Shown here one piece after another: positions 44,281-53,247 of a DNA stretch of 64,000 nt. The notes under the pieces were generated by a model. It ran no database searches, was not told the origin of the DNA, and saw only the letters and a list, made by a program, of their open reading frames with translations. Both the position numbers and the translations under genes were made by a program. The stretch is taken from the NCBI RefSeq assembly GCF_022811665.1, contig NZ_CP094529.1, positions 1,612,001 through 1,676,000 of the forward strand. Direction: 5' to 3'. The stretch comes from Chryseobacterium oryzae (GTDB lineage: Bacteria > Bacteroidota > Bacteroidia > Flavobacteriales > Weeksellaceae). The number at the start of each line of letters is the position of its first letter. Positions within the stretch are counted from its first letter, which is position 1.

Positions 44281-44314
44281 AAGGCTTAGATTTTATAATC
44301 TGAGCCTTTTTAAT
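44281..44314 (+). terminator. Terminator of the trimodular synthase gene
   Basis: AAGGCTTAGA pairs with TCTGAGCCTT (one G-U pair) and is followed by T-rich sequence. Confidence 0.75.
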
Positions 44315-44373
44315 TAAAGATAAATTTAATTCATAAAGTTCTTGAGCATTACTTTTCCGATTAAAAATATAAA

Positions 44374-44402
44374 CAAAAAATCCCGCCAAAAGCAGGATTT
44401 TA
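44374..44402 (-). terminator. guaA terminator
   Basis: On the minus strand AAATCCTGC pairs with GCGGGATTT around TTTTG and is followed by six T. Confidence 0.8.
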
Positions 44403-44421
44403 TATCAATTCAAAATGAAAA

Positions 44422-45951
44422 TTATTCCCATTCTATGGTTGCAGGTGGTTTGCTAGAAATATCATAGGCAACCCTGTTAATTCCTCTTACTTCGTTGATG
44501 ATTCTGCTGGAAACCGTATCTAAAAACTCATACGGAAGTCTGCTCCAGGTAGCCGTCATAAAATCTATAGTATTGGCAGAACGAACTACGGCTGTGTATT
44601 CATAAGTTCTTTCATCTCCCATTACTCCTACAGATTTTACCGGAAGAAGCACTACGAAAGCCTGAGAAACTTTATCATATAAATCGTTCTTATACAATTC
44701 TTCGATGAAAATGTCATCGGCTTCCTGCAGAATTTTTACTTTTTCTGCATCTACAGCTCCTAAAATTCTGATTCCCAAACCTGGACCAGGAAAAGGGTGT
44801 CTGTGAACCAAATGATGCGGAATTCCCAATTCTTCTCCCACTTTTCTTACTTCGTCTTTAAAGAGTTCTCTTAGGGGCTCAAGCAGCTCAAATTCCATAT
44901 CTTCGGGAAGACCTCCTACATTGTGATGAGATTTGATTACTGCAGAAGGGCCATTTACAGACTGGCTTTCGATTACATCCGGATAAATGGTTCCCTGAGC
45001 AAGAAATTTCGCTCCTTCAATTTTGTGAGATTCTTCATCAAAAACATAAATAAATTCATTTCCAATGATTTTTCTTTTGGCTTCGGGATCATCAATTCCT
45101 GCTAATTTTGATAAAAATCTTTCTTTAGCATCCACCAGTTTGATGTTCATATTAAAATGCTCACCGTAATTCTGCATTACTTTTACATCTTCATCTTTTC
45201 TCAGCAATCCGGTATCTACAAAGATACAGGTGAGCTGATCGCCAATCGCTTTATGAATTAAAACCGCTGCAACGGATGAATCTACTCCGCCAGAAAGTCC
45301 TAAAATTACTTTTTGATTTCCTACTTTCTCACGAATTTCTTCAACTGTTTTGTCTATATAATTGGTAAGCTTCCAGTTTTTTTCTGAATTGCAGATTCCG
45401 AAAACGAAGTTTTCCAGCATTTTGCCACCTTCTTCCGTATGTGAAACTTCGGGATGAAACTGTACGCAGTAGATTTTCTTTTCTTCGTTGGAGATGGAAG
45501 CAATTACGCCGGACTTTGCATTCAGATCAAAACCTGCGGGCAACTCTCCCACTTCATCAAAATGGCTCATCCAAACTACAGAATTGTTGGCAATACCTTT
45601 CAGTAAAGAAGATTCTTTTACAATTTCCAGATGGGCTTTTCCGTATTCGCCCTTTACGCCTTTGTGAACTTTTCCGCCCAAAAGATGTGCGGTAAGCTGC
45701 ATTCCGTAGCAGATTCCTAAAACCGGAATTCCTTGCTCATATAGTTTTTTATCTACCAAATGAGCATTTTCTGCATTTACAGAACTTGGTCCGCCGGAAA
45801 GGATGATTCCTTTTGGCTGCTTTTCTAAAATGGTTTCTAAAGGTGTGTTGAAAGGCAAAATTTCTGAATATACGCCCATTTCACGGATTCTTCGCCCGAT
45901 AAGCTGGTTGTATTGCGATCCAAAATCTAATATAATAATACCGTTGTGCAT
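44422..45951 (-). CDS. guaA: GMP synthase (glutamine-hydrolysing)
   Basis: Converts XMP to GMP with ATP and glutamine. The 509 residues hold the class I amidotransferase first (LSGGPSSVNA, nucleophile Cys in LGICYGMQL, His and Glu in QFHPEVSHTEEG). The ATP pyrophosphatase follows with the PP-loop LGLSGGVDSSVAA near 220, and the dimerisation domain ends in ISSKPPATIEWE. Length and motifs are complete. It is the last gene of the purine cluster, 245 bp after purD. Between them lie the purD terminator and a structured RNA element, so it may have its own promoter, though I see no good one. Confidence 0.96.
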   Translation of the reverse strand: MHNGIIILDFGSQYNQLIGRRIREMGVYSEILPFNTPLETILEKQPKGIILSGGPSSVNAENAHLVDKKLYEQGIPVLGICYGMQLTAHLLGGKVHKGVKGEYGKAHLEIVKESSLLKGIANNSVVWMSHFDEVGELPAGFDLNAKSGVIASISNEEKKIYCVQFHPEVSHTEEGGKMLENFVFGICNSEKNWKLTNYIDKTVEEIREKVGNQKVILGLSGGVDSSVAAVLIHKAIGDQLTCIFVDTGLLRKDEDVKVMQNYGEHFNMNIKLVDAKERFLSKLAGIDDPEAKRKIIGNEFIYVFDEESHKIEGAKFLAQGTIYPDVIESQSVNGPSAVIKSHHNVGGLPEDMEFELLEPLRELFKDEVRKVGEELGIPHHLVHRHPFPGPGLGIRILGAVDAEKVKILQEADDIFIEELYKNDLYDKVSQAFVVLLPVKSVGVMGDERTYEYTAVVRSANTIDFMTATWSRLPYEFLDTVSSRIINEVRGINRVAYDISSKPPATIEWE

Positions 45952-46045
45952 TTTATAATTGATGAATGTTGATTATAATTGATAACTGATAAAAATGGTA
46001 AACAAACTGTTGATTTACTCAATTTCATTAAAAAGCCGGAAACCC

Positions 46046-46161
46046 TAGCCCCGATTGAAGCGGCATCCTTTTTTGTGATTGCGGATACAGAATTTTCAAT
46101 CTATTACTGCAATTCCTTCGCAATCGCAAAAAAGATACAGCGGAAAGCGGGAAACAGCTCC
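46046..46161 (+). ncRNA. Structured RNA element, copy 2 (Flavo-1-like)
   Basis: Second copy of the element at 9515-9608, with the same conserved ends. Its central stem is 16 bp: CTTTTTTGTGATTGCG (46068-46083) with CGCAATCGCAAAAAAG (46119-46134). It shares no sequence with the copy 1 stem beyond the T/A tract. Change of sequence with pairing preserved argues that an RNA hairpin is selected. It lies in the purD-guaA gap, opposite in strand to both genes. Whether it is transcribed alone is unknown. Confidence 0.6.
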
Positions 46162-46165
46162 CAAT

Positions 46166-46190
46166 AAAAAAAGCCCCGAAAAATCAGGGC
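46166..46190 (-). terminator. purD terminator
   Basis: Minus strand GCCCTGA pairs with TCGGGGC (one G-U) around TTTT, followed by seven T. Confidence 0.75.
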
Positions 46191-46196
46191 ATTATA

Positions 46197-47435
46197 TTAA
46201 AATTTACCGATGTCTTCTCTGTAGAATCCATAATCGAAGTGTACATGACTTGCATCTTCATATACTTTCTTACGAGCATCATCATACGTAGAACCTGTTG
46301 CTACAATATTGAGAACTCTACCTCCATTAGAAACAATTTTGTCTCCTTTTTTTATGGCTCCTGCGTAAAGAAGTTGGCTGTGTTTCACTTTTTCTTCCCC
46401 AACAATTTCAAAACCAAGTTCTATATTTCTAGGGTAACCTCCAGAACACATTACGAGACAAACGGCTTTTTCATCTTTGAATTTAAGCTCTATCTCTTTT
46501 CCTTCCATACAGTCTGTAATAACATCAAGCAGATTATTTTCCATTAATGCCATTAATACCTGAGTTTCCGGATCTCCAAATCTCATGTTATATTCTAGAA
46601 GATAGGTTCCGCTTTTGGTAATCATAAGTCCGAAGAAGATAATTCCTTTAAAACTGAAACCTTCAGCTTTAAGACCTTTAACGGTTGGTTCCAAAATATT
46701 TTTTTCGAAATCTGCATAATGTTCCTGTGTAAATTCCGGGCTTGGAGCAACCGCACCCATTCCACCAGTGTTAGGACCGGTATCGCCATTCCCTACTTTC
46801 TTATAATCTTTTGCCGCAACACATGGAAATAATTTGTCTCCGTTAGAAAATGCTATAATAGACGCTTCGAAGCCCACCAAATGTTCTTCGATAACCAAAC
46901 GAATTCCTGCATCACCATAAATTCTGCGAATCATAAAATCGTGGATCGTTGCTTCTGCTTCTTCCAAAGTTTCGCAGATCACCACACCTTTTCCGCCTGC
47001 AAGACCGCTTGCTTTGATTACTAAAGGATAAGCTTGTTTTTGGATATATTCTTTTGCTTCAGGATAAGAATCGAAAACTACCGCTTTTGCAGTTTTAATA
47101 TCATAGGTTTGCATAAACTTCTTAGAAAAAGCTTTACTTCCTTCAAGACTGGCAACTTTTTGGGTTGGCCCAAAAACTTTAAGACCATGCTTCTTGAATT
47201 CATCTTTCAAACCTGCTACAAGCGGAGCTTCGGGACCAACTATCGTTAAATCTATTTTTTCTTTGATAGCAAAGTCTCTTAATTCCTTAATTTCAGATAA
47301 ATAAACATTTTTACCAATTGCATCGGTACTTGCATTTCCGTTTGCAAAAAACATCTGCGTAACTCTTGAATCTTTCTGAAGTTTTGCAGCTAAAGCAGAT
47401 TCTCTCCCGCCTTCACCTATGATTAATATTCTCAT
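46197..47435 (-). CDS. purD: Phosphoribosylamine-glycine ligase (GAR synthetase)
   Basis: Joins glycine to phosphoribosylamine in the second step of purine synthesis. The 412 residues form an ATP-grasp enzyme: N-terminal ILIIGEGGRESALA (most relatives have GGGGREHA), IVGPEAPLVAGL, VFGPTQ, YPLVIKASGLAGGKGVVIC, GDTGPNTGGMGA, YNMRFGDPETQ and the C-terminal GGRVLNIVATG. The change of REHA to RESA in the first loop is noted but may be normal for the genus. It lies 85 bp after purH in the same direction. Confidence 0.95.
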   Translation of the reverse strand: MRILIIGEGGRESALAAKLQKDSRVTQMFFANGNASTDAIGKNVYLSEIKELRDFAIKEKIDLTIVGPEAPLVAGLKDEFKKHGLKVFGPTQKVASLEGSKAFSKKFMQTYDIKTAKAVVFDSYPEAKEYIQKQAYPLVIKASGLAGGKGVVICETLEEAEATIHDFMIRRIYGDAGIRLVIEEHLVGFEASIIAFSNGDKLFPCVAAKDYKKVGNGDTGPNTGGMGAVAPSPEFTQEHYADFEKNILEPTVKGLKAEGFSFKGIIFFGLMITKSGTYLLEYNMRFGDPETQVLMALMENNLLDVITDCMEGKEIELKFKDEKAVCLVMCSGGYPRNIELGFEIVGEEKVKHSQLLYAGAIKKGDKIVSNGGRVLNIVATGSTYDDARKKVYEDASHVHFDYGFYREDIGKF

Positions 47436-47520
47436 ACTTTATATTATTAACTAGTCTATTTTACAAATATATAATTTGAATGCAATAAATACAATTTTAA
47501 ATATTTATTTTAACTTCATT

Positions 47521-49035
47521 TTAATGAAAAAAATGTCTTACTCCTGTAAACATCATCGGGATTTTATGCTCATTAGCAGCATCGATACTATCCTGATCTT
47601 TCACGCTTCCACCCGGCTGAATAATTGCGGTAATGCCTTCCTGAGCACAAAAATCTACCACATCTCTGAAAGGGAAAAATGCATCTGAAGCTAAAACCAA
47701 ATCACCAGAGAATTTTTCTTTTGCTCTTTCAATCGCCTGCTGTGTTGCCCAGATTCTGTTTACCTGTCCGCCACCAATACCAAAAGCCTGAATTCCGTTT
47801 GATACAACAATAGCGTTGGATTTTACGTATTTTACCACTCTCTGAGAGAATAATAATGCTTTTTTCTGCTCTTCTGTAGGTTGGGTTTCTGTAACTACTT
47901 TAATATCGTCTGAAAAAACACTGTCATTGTCCTGAACCAAAATACCTCCATCTACTTTTACCCAAGTCTGCTTATCTGAAACTGGATTGACAATTTTTAT
48001 GATTCTTAAATTCTTTTTCTTTCTTAAAATTTCTAAAGCTTCCTCATCAAATTCGGGAGCCATTACAATTTCCAGGAACGTTTTATTTAATTCTTCAGCC
48101 GTTGCCGCATCGATTTTGTAGTTCATTGCAACAATTCCGCCAAAAATAGAAACAGGATCGCACTCGAAAGTTTTCTGATAAGTCTCCAACGCCGAAGTTC
48201 CGATCGCAACTCCACAAGGTGTAGAATGCTTTACAGCACAGCATGCCATTTCTTCTTTGAATTCATTCACTACTTTCCAGCAAAGATCCATGTCACGAAG
48301 ATTATTGAATGACAGTTCTTTACCTCCCAACTGCTCAAAATCTTTCATTGCCCCGTTTTCGAAAGTAGAAACGTAGTAAGCCGCAGTCTGATGTGGATTT
48401 TCTCCGTATCTTAAATCTGCAACTTTTTTGTAAGAAGCGTTAAGATAAGCCGGATATTCTTCGTCTAAAAGCATTCTGGAAATTGCCGCATCGTAAGCAG
48501 AAGTAAGGTTGAAAACTTTTCCTGCCAGTTTTTTACGGGTTTCAATTTTTGTATCATTACTCTGTTCCATTTCAGCTTTTACCACATTATAATCTTCAAC
48601 ATCGGTGATTACGGTTACAGAATCGAAGTTTTTGGCTGCAGAACGAAGCATTGACGGACCGCCAATATCAATAAACTCTACTTTTTCGTGAAGAGAAATA
48701 TCTTTGTTTACATTTTCAAAAAAAGGATAGAGATTTACAATCACCATATCAATCAGACCAATGTTATGCTCCTGAACCGTCTTCATATGTTCTTCGTTGG
48801 AACGTACAGCCAGCAAACCGCCATGAACTTTCGGGTGTAGAGTTTTTACTCTTCCGTCCAGCATTTCGGGAAAGTCTGTTACTTCATCAATTTGAATAGG
48901 ATTTAAACCAGCGTCTTTCAAATGCTTGAATGTTCCTCCTGTAGAAATCAATTCATAATTTTTAGATTCTAAAAACTGTGCGAATTCTATTAGTCCGCTC
49001 TTGTCTGAAACACTGATTAAAACTCTTTTGCTCAT
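47521..49035 (-). CDS. purH: Bifunctional AICAR transformylase / IMP cyclohydrolase
   Basis: Performs the last two steps to IMP. The 504 residues comprise an N-terminal MGS-like cyclohydrolase ([48 protein letters not shown]) and the transformylase ([42 protein letters not shown]) ending VRHFFH. I start it at the ATG at 49035 (MSKRVL); a start at 49047 would add MKKS. The 227 bp before it hold two hairpins and no gene. Confidence 0.95.
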   Translation of the reverse strand: MSKRVLISVSDKSGLIEFAQFLESKNYELISTGGTFKHLKDAGLNPIQIDEVTDFPEMLDGRVKTLHPKVHGGLLAVRSNEEHMKTVQEHNIGLIDMVIVNLYPFFENVNKDISLHEKVEFIDIGGPSMLRSAAKNFDSVTVITDVEDYNVVKAEMEQSNDTKIETRKKLAGKVFNLTSAYDAAISRMLLDEEYPAYLNASYKKVADLRYGENPHQTAAYYVSTFENGAMKDFEQLGGKELSFNNLRDMDLCWKVVNEFKEEMACCAVKHSTPCGVAIGTSALETYQKTFECDPVSIFGGIVAMNYKIDAATAEELNKTFLEIVMAPEFDEEALEILRKKKNLRIIKIVNPVSDKQTWVKVDGGILVQDNDSVFSDDIKVVTETQPTEEQKKALLFSQRVVKYVKSNAIVVSNGIQAFGIGGGQVNRIWATQQAIERAKEKFSGDLVLASDAFFPFRDVVDFCAQEGITAIIQPGGSVKDQDSIDAANEHKIPMMFTGVRHFFH

Positions 49036-49229
49036 AGATTTTTTCATTTTTTAAGCTGCAATCGCTCATGTGCGATTTTTTGCTCATTTTACTTTCGATT
49101 TTTACTTTTTACAGCTATTTCAAACTGTAGACCGGTTCTTTCACCTCCGGTCTTATTTTATTTTTACTTAGTTTATTTTTGAAGATATTTATAAACCACC
49201 CCGTCAAATACTCTCTGAATTTTTGCCAC

Positions 49230-49256
49230 CCCTCCAAGGGAGGGGAATTTTAATAC
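49230..49256. repeat. Hairpin between purN and purH
   Basis: CCCCTCC-aa-GGGAGGGG-type G/C stem followed by AATTTT on the plus strand. A second stem, GACCGG/CCGGTC, lies near 49131-49153. Neither has a good T run for minus-strand termination, so a role in mRNA stability is as likely as termination. Confidence 0.45.
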
Positions 49257-49262
49257 TTCATA

Positions 49263-49826
49263 TTAGTTTCCCAAAACTTTATTGATTGCTTTCGGAAAAA
49301 TTTCATATTCAATAAGATGAACTTTTTCCGCAACGGTTTCGGGGGTATCATTTTCGGTGATTTCAAAAGATTTCTGAAGAATAATTTCGCCTTCATCAAT
49401 TCCTGAAGTTACCAAATGTACTGTTGCACCACTTTCTTTTTCTTTCGCTTCAACAACCGCATTATGAACATGATGTCCCCACATCCCTTTTCCACCGAAT
49501 TTTGGCAGTAATGCAGGATGAATATTGACAATCTTTCCTTTCCATTTTTCACAAAACTCAGGTTTTAGAATGGATAAAAAACCTGCTAAAACGATTAAAT
49601 CTGTATTTTCAGGGATAATTTGAGCCAATTCGTTACTGAAATTTTTTCCTCTTGGAATCAGGACGTTGTCTATATTGTGATGCTTTGCTCTTTCCAATCC
49701 GTAACATTCTCTGTCGGCAACCACTAAAGATACCTTTGCGTTCTGAATTTCCCCCATCGCAATAGTATCAATAATTCGCTGAAGATTAGTACCAGAGCCG
49801 GAAATGAGTACAACGATGTTTTTCAT
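49263..49826 (-). CDS. purN: Phosphoribosylglycinamide formyltransferase
   Basis: Transfers a formyl group from 10-formyltetrahydrofolate to GAR. At 187 residues it has the usual length. VVLISGSGTNLQRIID binds the phosphate, LAGFLSILKPEF and VNIHPALLPKFGGKGMWG carry the catalytic Asn and His, and VTSGIDEGEII the Asp. It lies between purM and purH in the same direction. Confidence 0.95.
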   Translation of the reverse strand: MKNIVVLISGSGTNLQRIIDTIAMGEIQNAKVSLVVADRECYGLERAKHHNIDNVLIPRGKNFSNELAQIIPENTDLIVLAGFLSILKPEFCEKWKGKIVNIHPALLPKFGGKGMWGHHVHNAVVEAKEKESGATVHLVTSGIDEGEIILQKSFEITENDTPETVAEKVHLIEYEIFPKAINKVLGN

Positions 49827-49839
49827 TAATTTAGATGTT

Positions 49840-49895
49840 AGATTGCAGATACTAGATTGTAGACTAAAAGTCTAGCTTCTGGTATCTTCAATCTG
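49840..49895. repeat. Long imperfect hairpin between purM and purN
   Basis: The 75 bp spacer is almost all one imperfect palindrome centred on AGACTAAAAGTCT (about 49860-49872), with outer arms GATTGCAGATACTAGA and TCTGGTATCTTCAATC. A similar but different A+T-rich palindrome (AAATCT..TCAG / CTGA..AGATTT) lies in front of purM at about 50913-50962. Confidence 0.6.
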
Positions 49896-49901
49896 GTGTC
49901 T

Positions 49902-50894
49902 TTAGAATTTTAAATCTATTTTTTCGTTTCCTTCTGTAATTTCTCCGATTTCGTAAGCATCATCCAAAAGGTGCAATACTTTTTCTGCATGTTCGGCATC
50001 CACAACGACAATCATTCCGACACCCATATTGAAGGTTCCGAACATTTCTTCACGGGCTACGCCACCTCTTTTTTCAAGTTCCAGCATAATACTTGGGATT
50101 TGAATTTTTGAAGCATCAATAGAAGCACAAAGACCGTCAGCTATAATTCTTGGGATATTCTCATACAAACCACCACCCGTGATGTGAGCGATACCGCAAA
50201 CTTGTACTTCTTCAAGAACTTTATGAATATCTTTATAATACAATCTGGTAGGAACCAAAAGTGTTTCGTATAAAGGTTTTCCTTCAAATTCTTCATTAAA
50301 ATCCGGGAAAACTTTTCTTACTAAAGAGAATCCGTTAGAATGAAAACCTGAACTTGGAAGAGCAATGATTTTATTACCTGCTTTAATACCCGAACCGTCA
50401 ATAATCTGGTCTTTTTCTACAATACCCACACAGAAACCTGCAACATCATAATCTCCCGGCTGGTACATTCCCGGCATTTCTGCAGTTTCACCGCCAATAA
50501 GAGCACAATTATTGTCTTTACACGCTTCTACCATTCCTAAAACGATTTCGGCAGCAATTTCAGAATCTAATTTTCCACAAGCCAGATAATCCAGAAAAAA
50601 TAATGGTTTTGCTCCGTGACAAAGAATATCATTGGCACACATTGCAAAACAGTCTACCCCAATAGAGTCGTATTTTTTTGAGTCTAAAGCAACCTTCAGC
50701 TTAGTTCCTACTCCATCTGTTCCGGAAACCAAAACTGGATTTTTGTAGCCCCCGATTTCATAAAAAGCTCCAAAACTTCCCAAATGGTTCAGTACATTGG
50801 CATTATGGGTTTCGCCGACAGCTTTTTTAATCTTATCAACGGTTTTGTACCCTTCTTCTTTGTCTACTCCAGCTGATTTGTAAGTGTTGCTCAT
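49902..50894 (-). CDS. purM: Phosphoribosylformylglycinamidine cyclo-ligase (AIR synthetase)
   Basis: Closes the imidazole ring using ATP. The 330 residues show YKSAGVDKEEGYKTVDKIK, LVSGTDGVGTKLKVAL, DCFAMCANDILCHGAKPLFFLDY, ALIGGETAEMPGMYQPGDYDVAGF and HITGGGLYENIPRI, all standard. It is the first gene of the purine cluster. The 100 bp between its start and the upstream terminator contain no TTTG at all and no TAnnTTTG. Transcription therefore probably comes from the promoter at 51122-51152, through the terminator at 50992-51023. Confidence 0.95.
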   Translation of the reverse strand: MSNTYKSAGVDKEEGYKTVDKIKKAVGETHNANVLNHLGSFGAFYEIGGYKNPVLVSGTDGVGTKLKVALDSKKYDSIGVDCFAMCANDILCHGAKPLFFLDYLACGKLDSEIAAEIVLGMVEACKDNNCALIGGETAEMPGMYQPGDYDVAGFCVGIVEKDQIIDGSGIKAGNKIIALPSSGFHSNGFSLVRKVFPDFNEEFEGKPLYETLLVPTRLYYKDIHKVLEEVQVCGIAHITGGGLYENIPRIIADGLCASIDASKIQIPSIMLELEKRGGVAREEMFGTFNMGVGMIVVVDAEHAEKVLHLLDDAYEIGEITEGNEKIDLKF

Positions 50895-50991
50895 TTTATT
50901 TAAATTTTTAAATCTAAGATTTCAGATTATTTTAAATCTAAATACCTGACTTCTGAGATTTTATTAACTTTTAATTCTAAATTACTTAAAT

Positions 50992-51023
50992 AAAAAAGCC
51001 GACAATCTTGGTAGATTATCGGC
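50992..51023 (-). terminator. Terminator in the purM leader (possible attenuator)
   Basis: On the minus strand GCCGATAATCT (51023-51013) pairs with AGATTGTCGGC (51008-50998) around ACCA, with one mismatch, followed by TTTTTT. It ends the short leader transcript 98 bp before purM. Confidence 0.8.
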
Positions 51024-51030
51024 CGTTTCT

Positions 51031-51105
51031 TTATGGTTGAGTTTCAGAGTGCACAATTTTTCCTTTTTTAGAAAAATATGGATTATTGCACTTCTGGAAT
51101 TTCAT
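51031..51105 (-). CDS. Possible 24-residue leader peptide
   Basis: A small open frame ATG (51105) to TAA (51031), beginning MKFQKCNNPYF and ending VHSETQP, Lys-rich with one Cys. It sits 17 bp behind a consensus promoter and 7 bp before the terminator stem, and it is preceded by AAAAAGAG. It may be translated, or be an accidental frame in a structured RNA. No run of one amino acid of the classical attenuator type is seen. Confidence 0.35.
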   Translation of the reverse strand: MKFQKCNNPYFSKKGKIVHSETQP

Positions 51106-51121
51106 CTCTTTTTAATTTTTG

Positions 51122-51152
51122 CAAAGGTATTAATTTTCTGTTAATTTTCAAA
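51122..51152 (-). promoter_or_regulatory. Consensus promoter of the purine operon leader
   Basis: Minus strand TTTG (51152-51149), exactly 19 bp, TACCTTTG (51129-51122): a full match to TTTG-N19-TAnnTTTG. It begins just behind the stop codon of the FMN reductase gene. Confidence 0.8.
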
Positions 51153-51153
51153 T

Positions 51154-51705
51154 CTATTTTTCAAGGATTGATTCTAATGCAGAAATTTTTTGAATCTTCT
51201 CTTTTAGCTCACTGTCTTTTTCGTCGTTCGCAATTTTATGGGTAGATTTATCAAAATTATCGTTAAAAAAAGGAAGCGTAAAAGTTTCCACTATATTTCC
51301 TCCGTGAAGCGGGAAACGTTTTGTTGCTGCCTCCAAAACACCCAATCCTCCTCTTGCTCCGGTAGCTGTAGCCATCAAAAGCATCGGCTTTTCGTTCCAC
51401 ACAGCTCTGTCTTTAATTCTGGAAGTCCAGTCGAAAACATTTTTAAATGCCGTAGAATAGGTACCATTGTGCTCTGCTAAAGATATAAAGATAACATCTG
51501 CCGCATCAATTTTTGCTGCAAAGTTTTTTGCTTCCTGAGGAACACCGCTTTCCACTTCACGCTGATGTTTGTAGATAGGCATTTCAAACTCGTTCATATC
51601 TACAGTTTCTATTTCTGCGTTTTCTACTAAAGATGCCGCGTAAGAAACTAATTGTTTATTGATAGATGTTTCGGAATTACTTCCTGCAATTGCTAAAATT
51701 TTCAT
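51154..51705 (-). CDS. NADPH-dependent FMN reductase family protein
   Basis: A 183-residue flavodoxin-fold protein. The phosphate loop is GSNSETSINKQL, followed by VDMNEFEMPIYKHQREVESG, DVIFISLAEHNGTYSTAFKNVFDW (the NADPH/FMN contact region EHNGTYS) and KPMLLMATATGARGG. It reduces FMN or quinones, or acts on azo or chromate-type substrates; the real substrate is unclear. No dedicated terminator separates it from the purine leader promoter, which starts 1 bp after its stop triplet. It follows the pirin gene by 70 bp. Confidence 0.88.
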   Translation of the reverse strand: MKILAIAGSNSETSINKQLVSYAASLVENAEIETVDMNEFEMPIYKHQREVESGVPQEAKNFAAKIDAADVIFISLAEHNGTYSTAFKNVFDWTSRIKDRAVWNEKPMLLMATATGARGGLGVLEAATKRFPLHGGNIVETFTLPFFNDNFDKSTHKIANDEKDSELKEKIQKISALESILEK

Positions 51706-51775
51706 TATTTAAAATTTATGTATCCTTAAAATTATCCTTGATTTAATGTTGCAAAACTAAAAGATTCTTTCCAAA

Positions 51776-52492
51776 TTAATCCGGTAATTGCATAGGAATT
51801 TCCATTAATAAAATTTCAGCATTTTCTTCAGCTTCCAAAACGAAACTTTCGGTATCCCAAACTCCCAGTGCATCTCTTTCATTTAAAATCTGATCTCCAA
51901 TTTTTGCTTTTCCTTTGATAACGAAAACGTACACTCCATTTCCTGATTGATGAATTTTATATTCTTTAGAAAAACCTTTATCGAATTTTGCCAGATTAAA
52001 CCAGGCGTCCTGATGAATCCAAACTCCGGCATCATCTGCCTTAGGAGAAAGAACCTGCTGAAAATCATTCTGAACAGAGTTTTCTTCTATGCTCATTTGG
52101 TCGTATCTTGGTGTTACGCCCATTTTGTTAGGAATTACCCAAATCTGCAAAAGCTTCACCGGAACTTCACCTGCATTTTCTTCACTGTGCATAATACCTG
52201 TTCCCGCAGACATTACCTGAATATCTCCTTTTTTAATAATTCCGGAATTGCCCATATTGTCGCCGTGTCTCAAATCCCCTTCCAACGGAATAGAAATAAT
52301 TTCCATATCTCTGTGAGGGTGTTTCCCAAATCCCATTCCGCCTTCAATGAAATCATCATTTAAAACTCTTAAAACACCGAAGTGAATTCTTTCCGGATTG
52401 TGATAATTGGCAAAACTGAATGTATGATGGCTTTTTAACCAACCATGGTTGGCATAACCTCTACTGTCTGATGAATGATATACTGTTTTCAT
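51776..52492 (-). CDS. Pirin family protein (YhhW-like, quercetinase-type bicupin)
   Basis: A 238-residue bicupin. The metal ligands of YhhW-like pirins are present: His58 and His60 in GKHPHRDME, and His102 and Glu104 in GTGIMHSEEN. The first residues YHSSDSRGYANHGWLKSHHTFSFANY are diagnostic. Some members open quercetin with oxygen; others are transcription cofactors. It may be co-transcribed with the FMN reductase behind it, which would fit a role in oxidising aromatic or quinone compounds, but that is only suggestive. Confidence 0.92.
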   Translation of the reverse strand: MKTVYHSSDSRGYANHGWLKSHHTFSFANYHNPERIHFGVLRVLNDDFIEGGMGFGKHPHRDMEIISIPLEGDLRHGDNMGNSGIIKKGDIQVMSAGTGIMHSEENAGEVPVKLLQIWVIPNKMGVTPRYDQMSIEENSVQNDFQQVLSPKADDAGVWIHQDAWFNLAKFDKGFSKEYKIHQSGNGVYVFVIKGKAKIGDQILNERDALGVWDTESFVLEAEENAEILLMEIPMQLPD

Positions 52493-52572
52493 ATTTTTGT
52501 TGTTTAAAATTATAATACAAATTTACAGCTTGATAAATGCAGAAATATTAACTTAGGATAAGAAATGCCGAA

Positions 52573-53211
52573 CTATTGCTGAAAGAAATATTCTTTAATC
52601 TTAGTTGCCATATCATCTCGAAACTCCTTTAAATCCTGTTTTGATTTTTCGGGTTCAGATTCAATACGATCAATGATCTTTTTATATTCGTTAAGTTCTT
52701 CCGATGGTTTTTCGCTCTTATTATTTTTTAAATAAGTATAAGAATTCCTCTCATAATAAGTGATTACTTGCTTAAGAATATTTTTATAATTATCGCCGTC
52801 ACTGGCAAGATAAGTTACGACAACTTCATTAATAAAATTATCGGCATCTCCTCCTACACCGTCATAATTATTGAAACCATTGCTCTTATCTAACTCTTTT
52901 TTCCTTATTTTTCCCAGAAAATATAAGAATGCACTCTCATTATACTTTTTCTGATTCAAATATTTTAAAGAATTGCTTAAATACTGTAAAGGATACTGGC
53001 TGTCTAATTTTCTTGCTAAAGAAATAACCTCTTCCTTATTGAAATTGGATATTTTACCTATTTTCAGTAAAGAATCAGATTGAATAATTACATTTCTGTA
53101 CCCGTTTACTAACTCCTGATCTGTCTGTGCTTTAAGCTGAAAAGAAATCAATACAAAAAGAAGTAAACCAAAATTTTTACTCTTTGAAACCACCCTACTT
53201 TTAATCCTCAT
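52573..53211 (-). CDS. Exported protein of unknown function (212 aa)
   Basis: Signal-anchor-like N-terminus (KNFGLLLFVLISFQLKAQ) with signal cleavage likely after KAQ near residue 29, then an all-alpha, Lys/Glu-rich protein (YLNQKKYNESAFLYFLGKIRKKE, KIIDRIESEPEKSKQDLKEF). I recognise no family. It is the last of three consecutive minus-strand genes for small exported proteins (52573-54411) with 36 bp gaps. No transposon features surround it. Confidence 0.6.
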   Translation of the reverse strand: MRIKSRVVSKSKNFGLLLFVLISFQLKAQTDQELVNGYRNVIIQSDSLLKIGKISNFNKEEVISLARKLDSQYPLQYLSNSLKYLNQKKYNESAFLYFLGKIRKKELDKSNGFNNYDGVGGDADNFINEVVVTYLASDGDNYKNILKQVITYYERNSYTYLKNNKSEKPSEELNEYKKIIDRIESEPEKSKQDLKEFRDDMATKIKEYFFQQ

Positions 53212-53247
53212 TTTTTGTGTTTTTTTTGAATTGTAATTGTTACGCTC

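Larger units (their letters stand above)
50992..51117 (-). ncRNA. Structured leader RNA upstream of the purine operon
   Basis: From the promoter at 51122-51152 to the terminator is about 120 nt. Besides the terminator stem, CAG-a-AGTGCA pairs with TGCACT-CTG, with smaller TCC/GGA and TTTTT/AAAAA pairings inside the loop. The helix overlaps a 24-codon open frame. It could be a riboswitch-like or leader-peptide attenuator for purM-guaA, or a free small RNA. I do not recognise a known aptamer. Confidence 0.5.
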
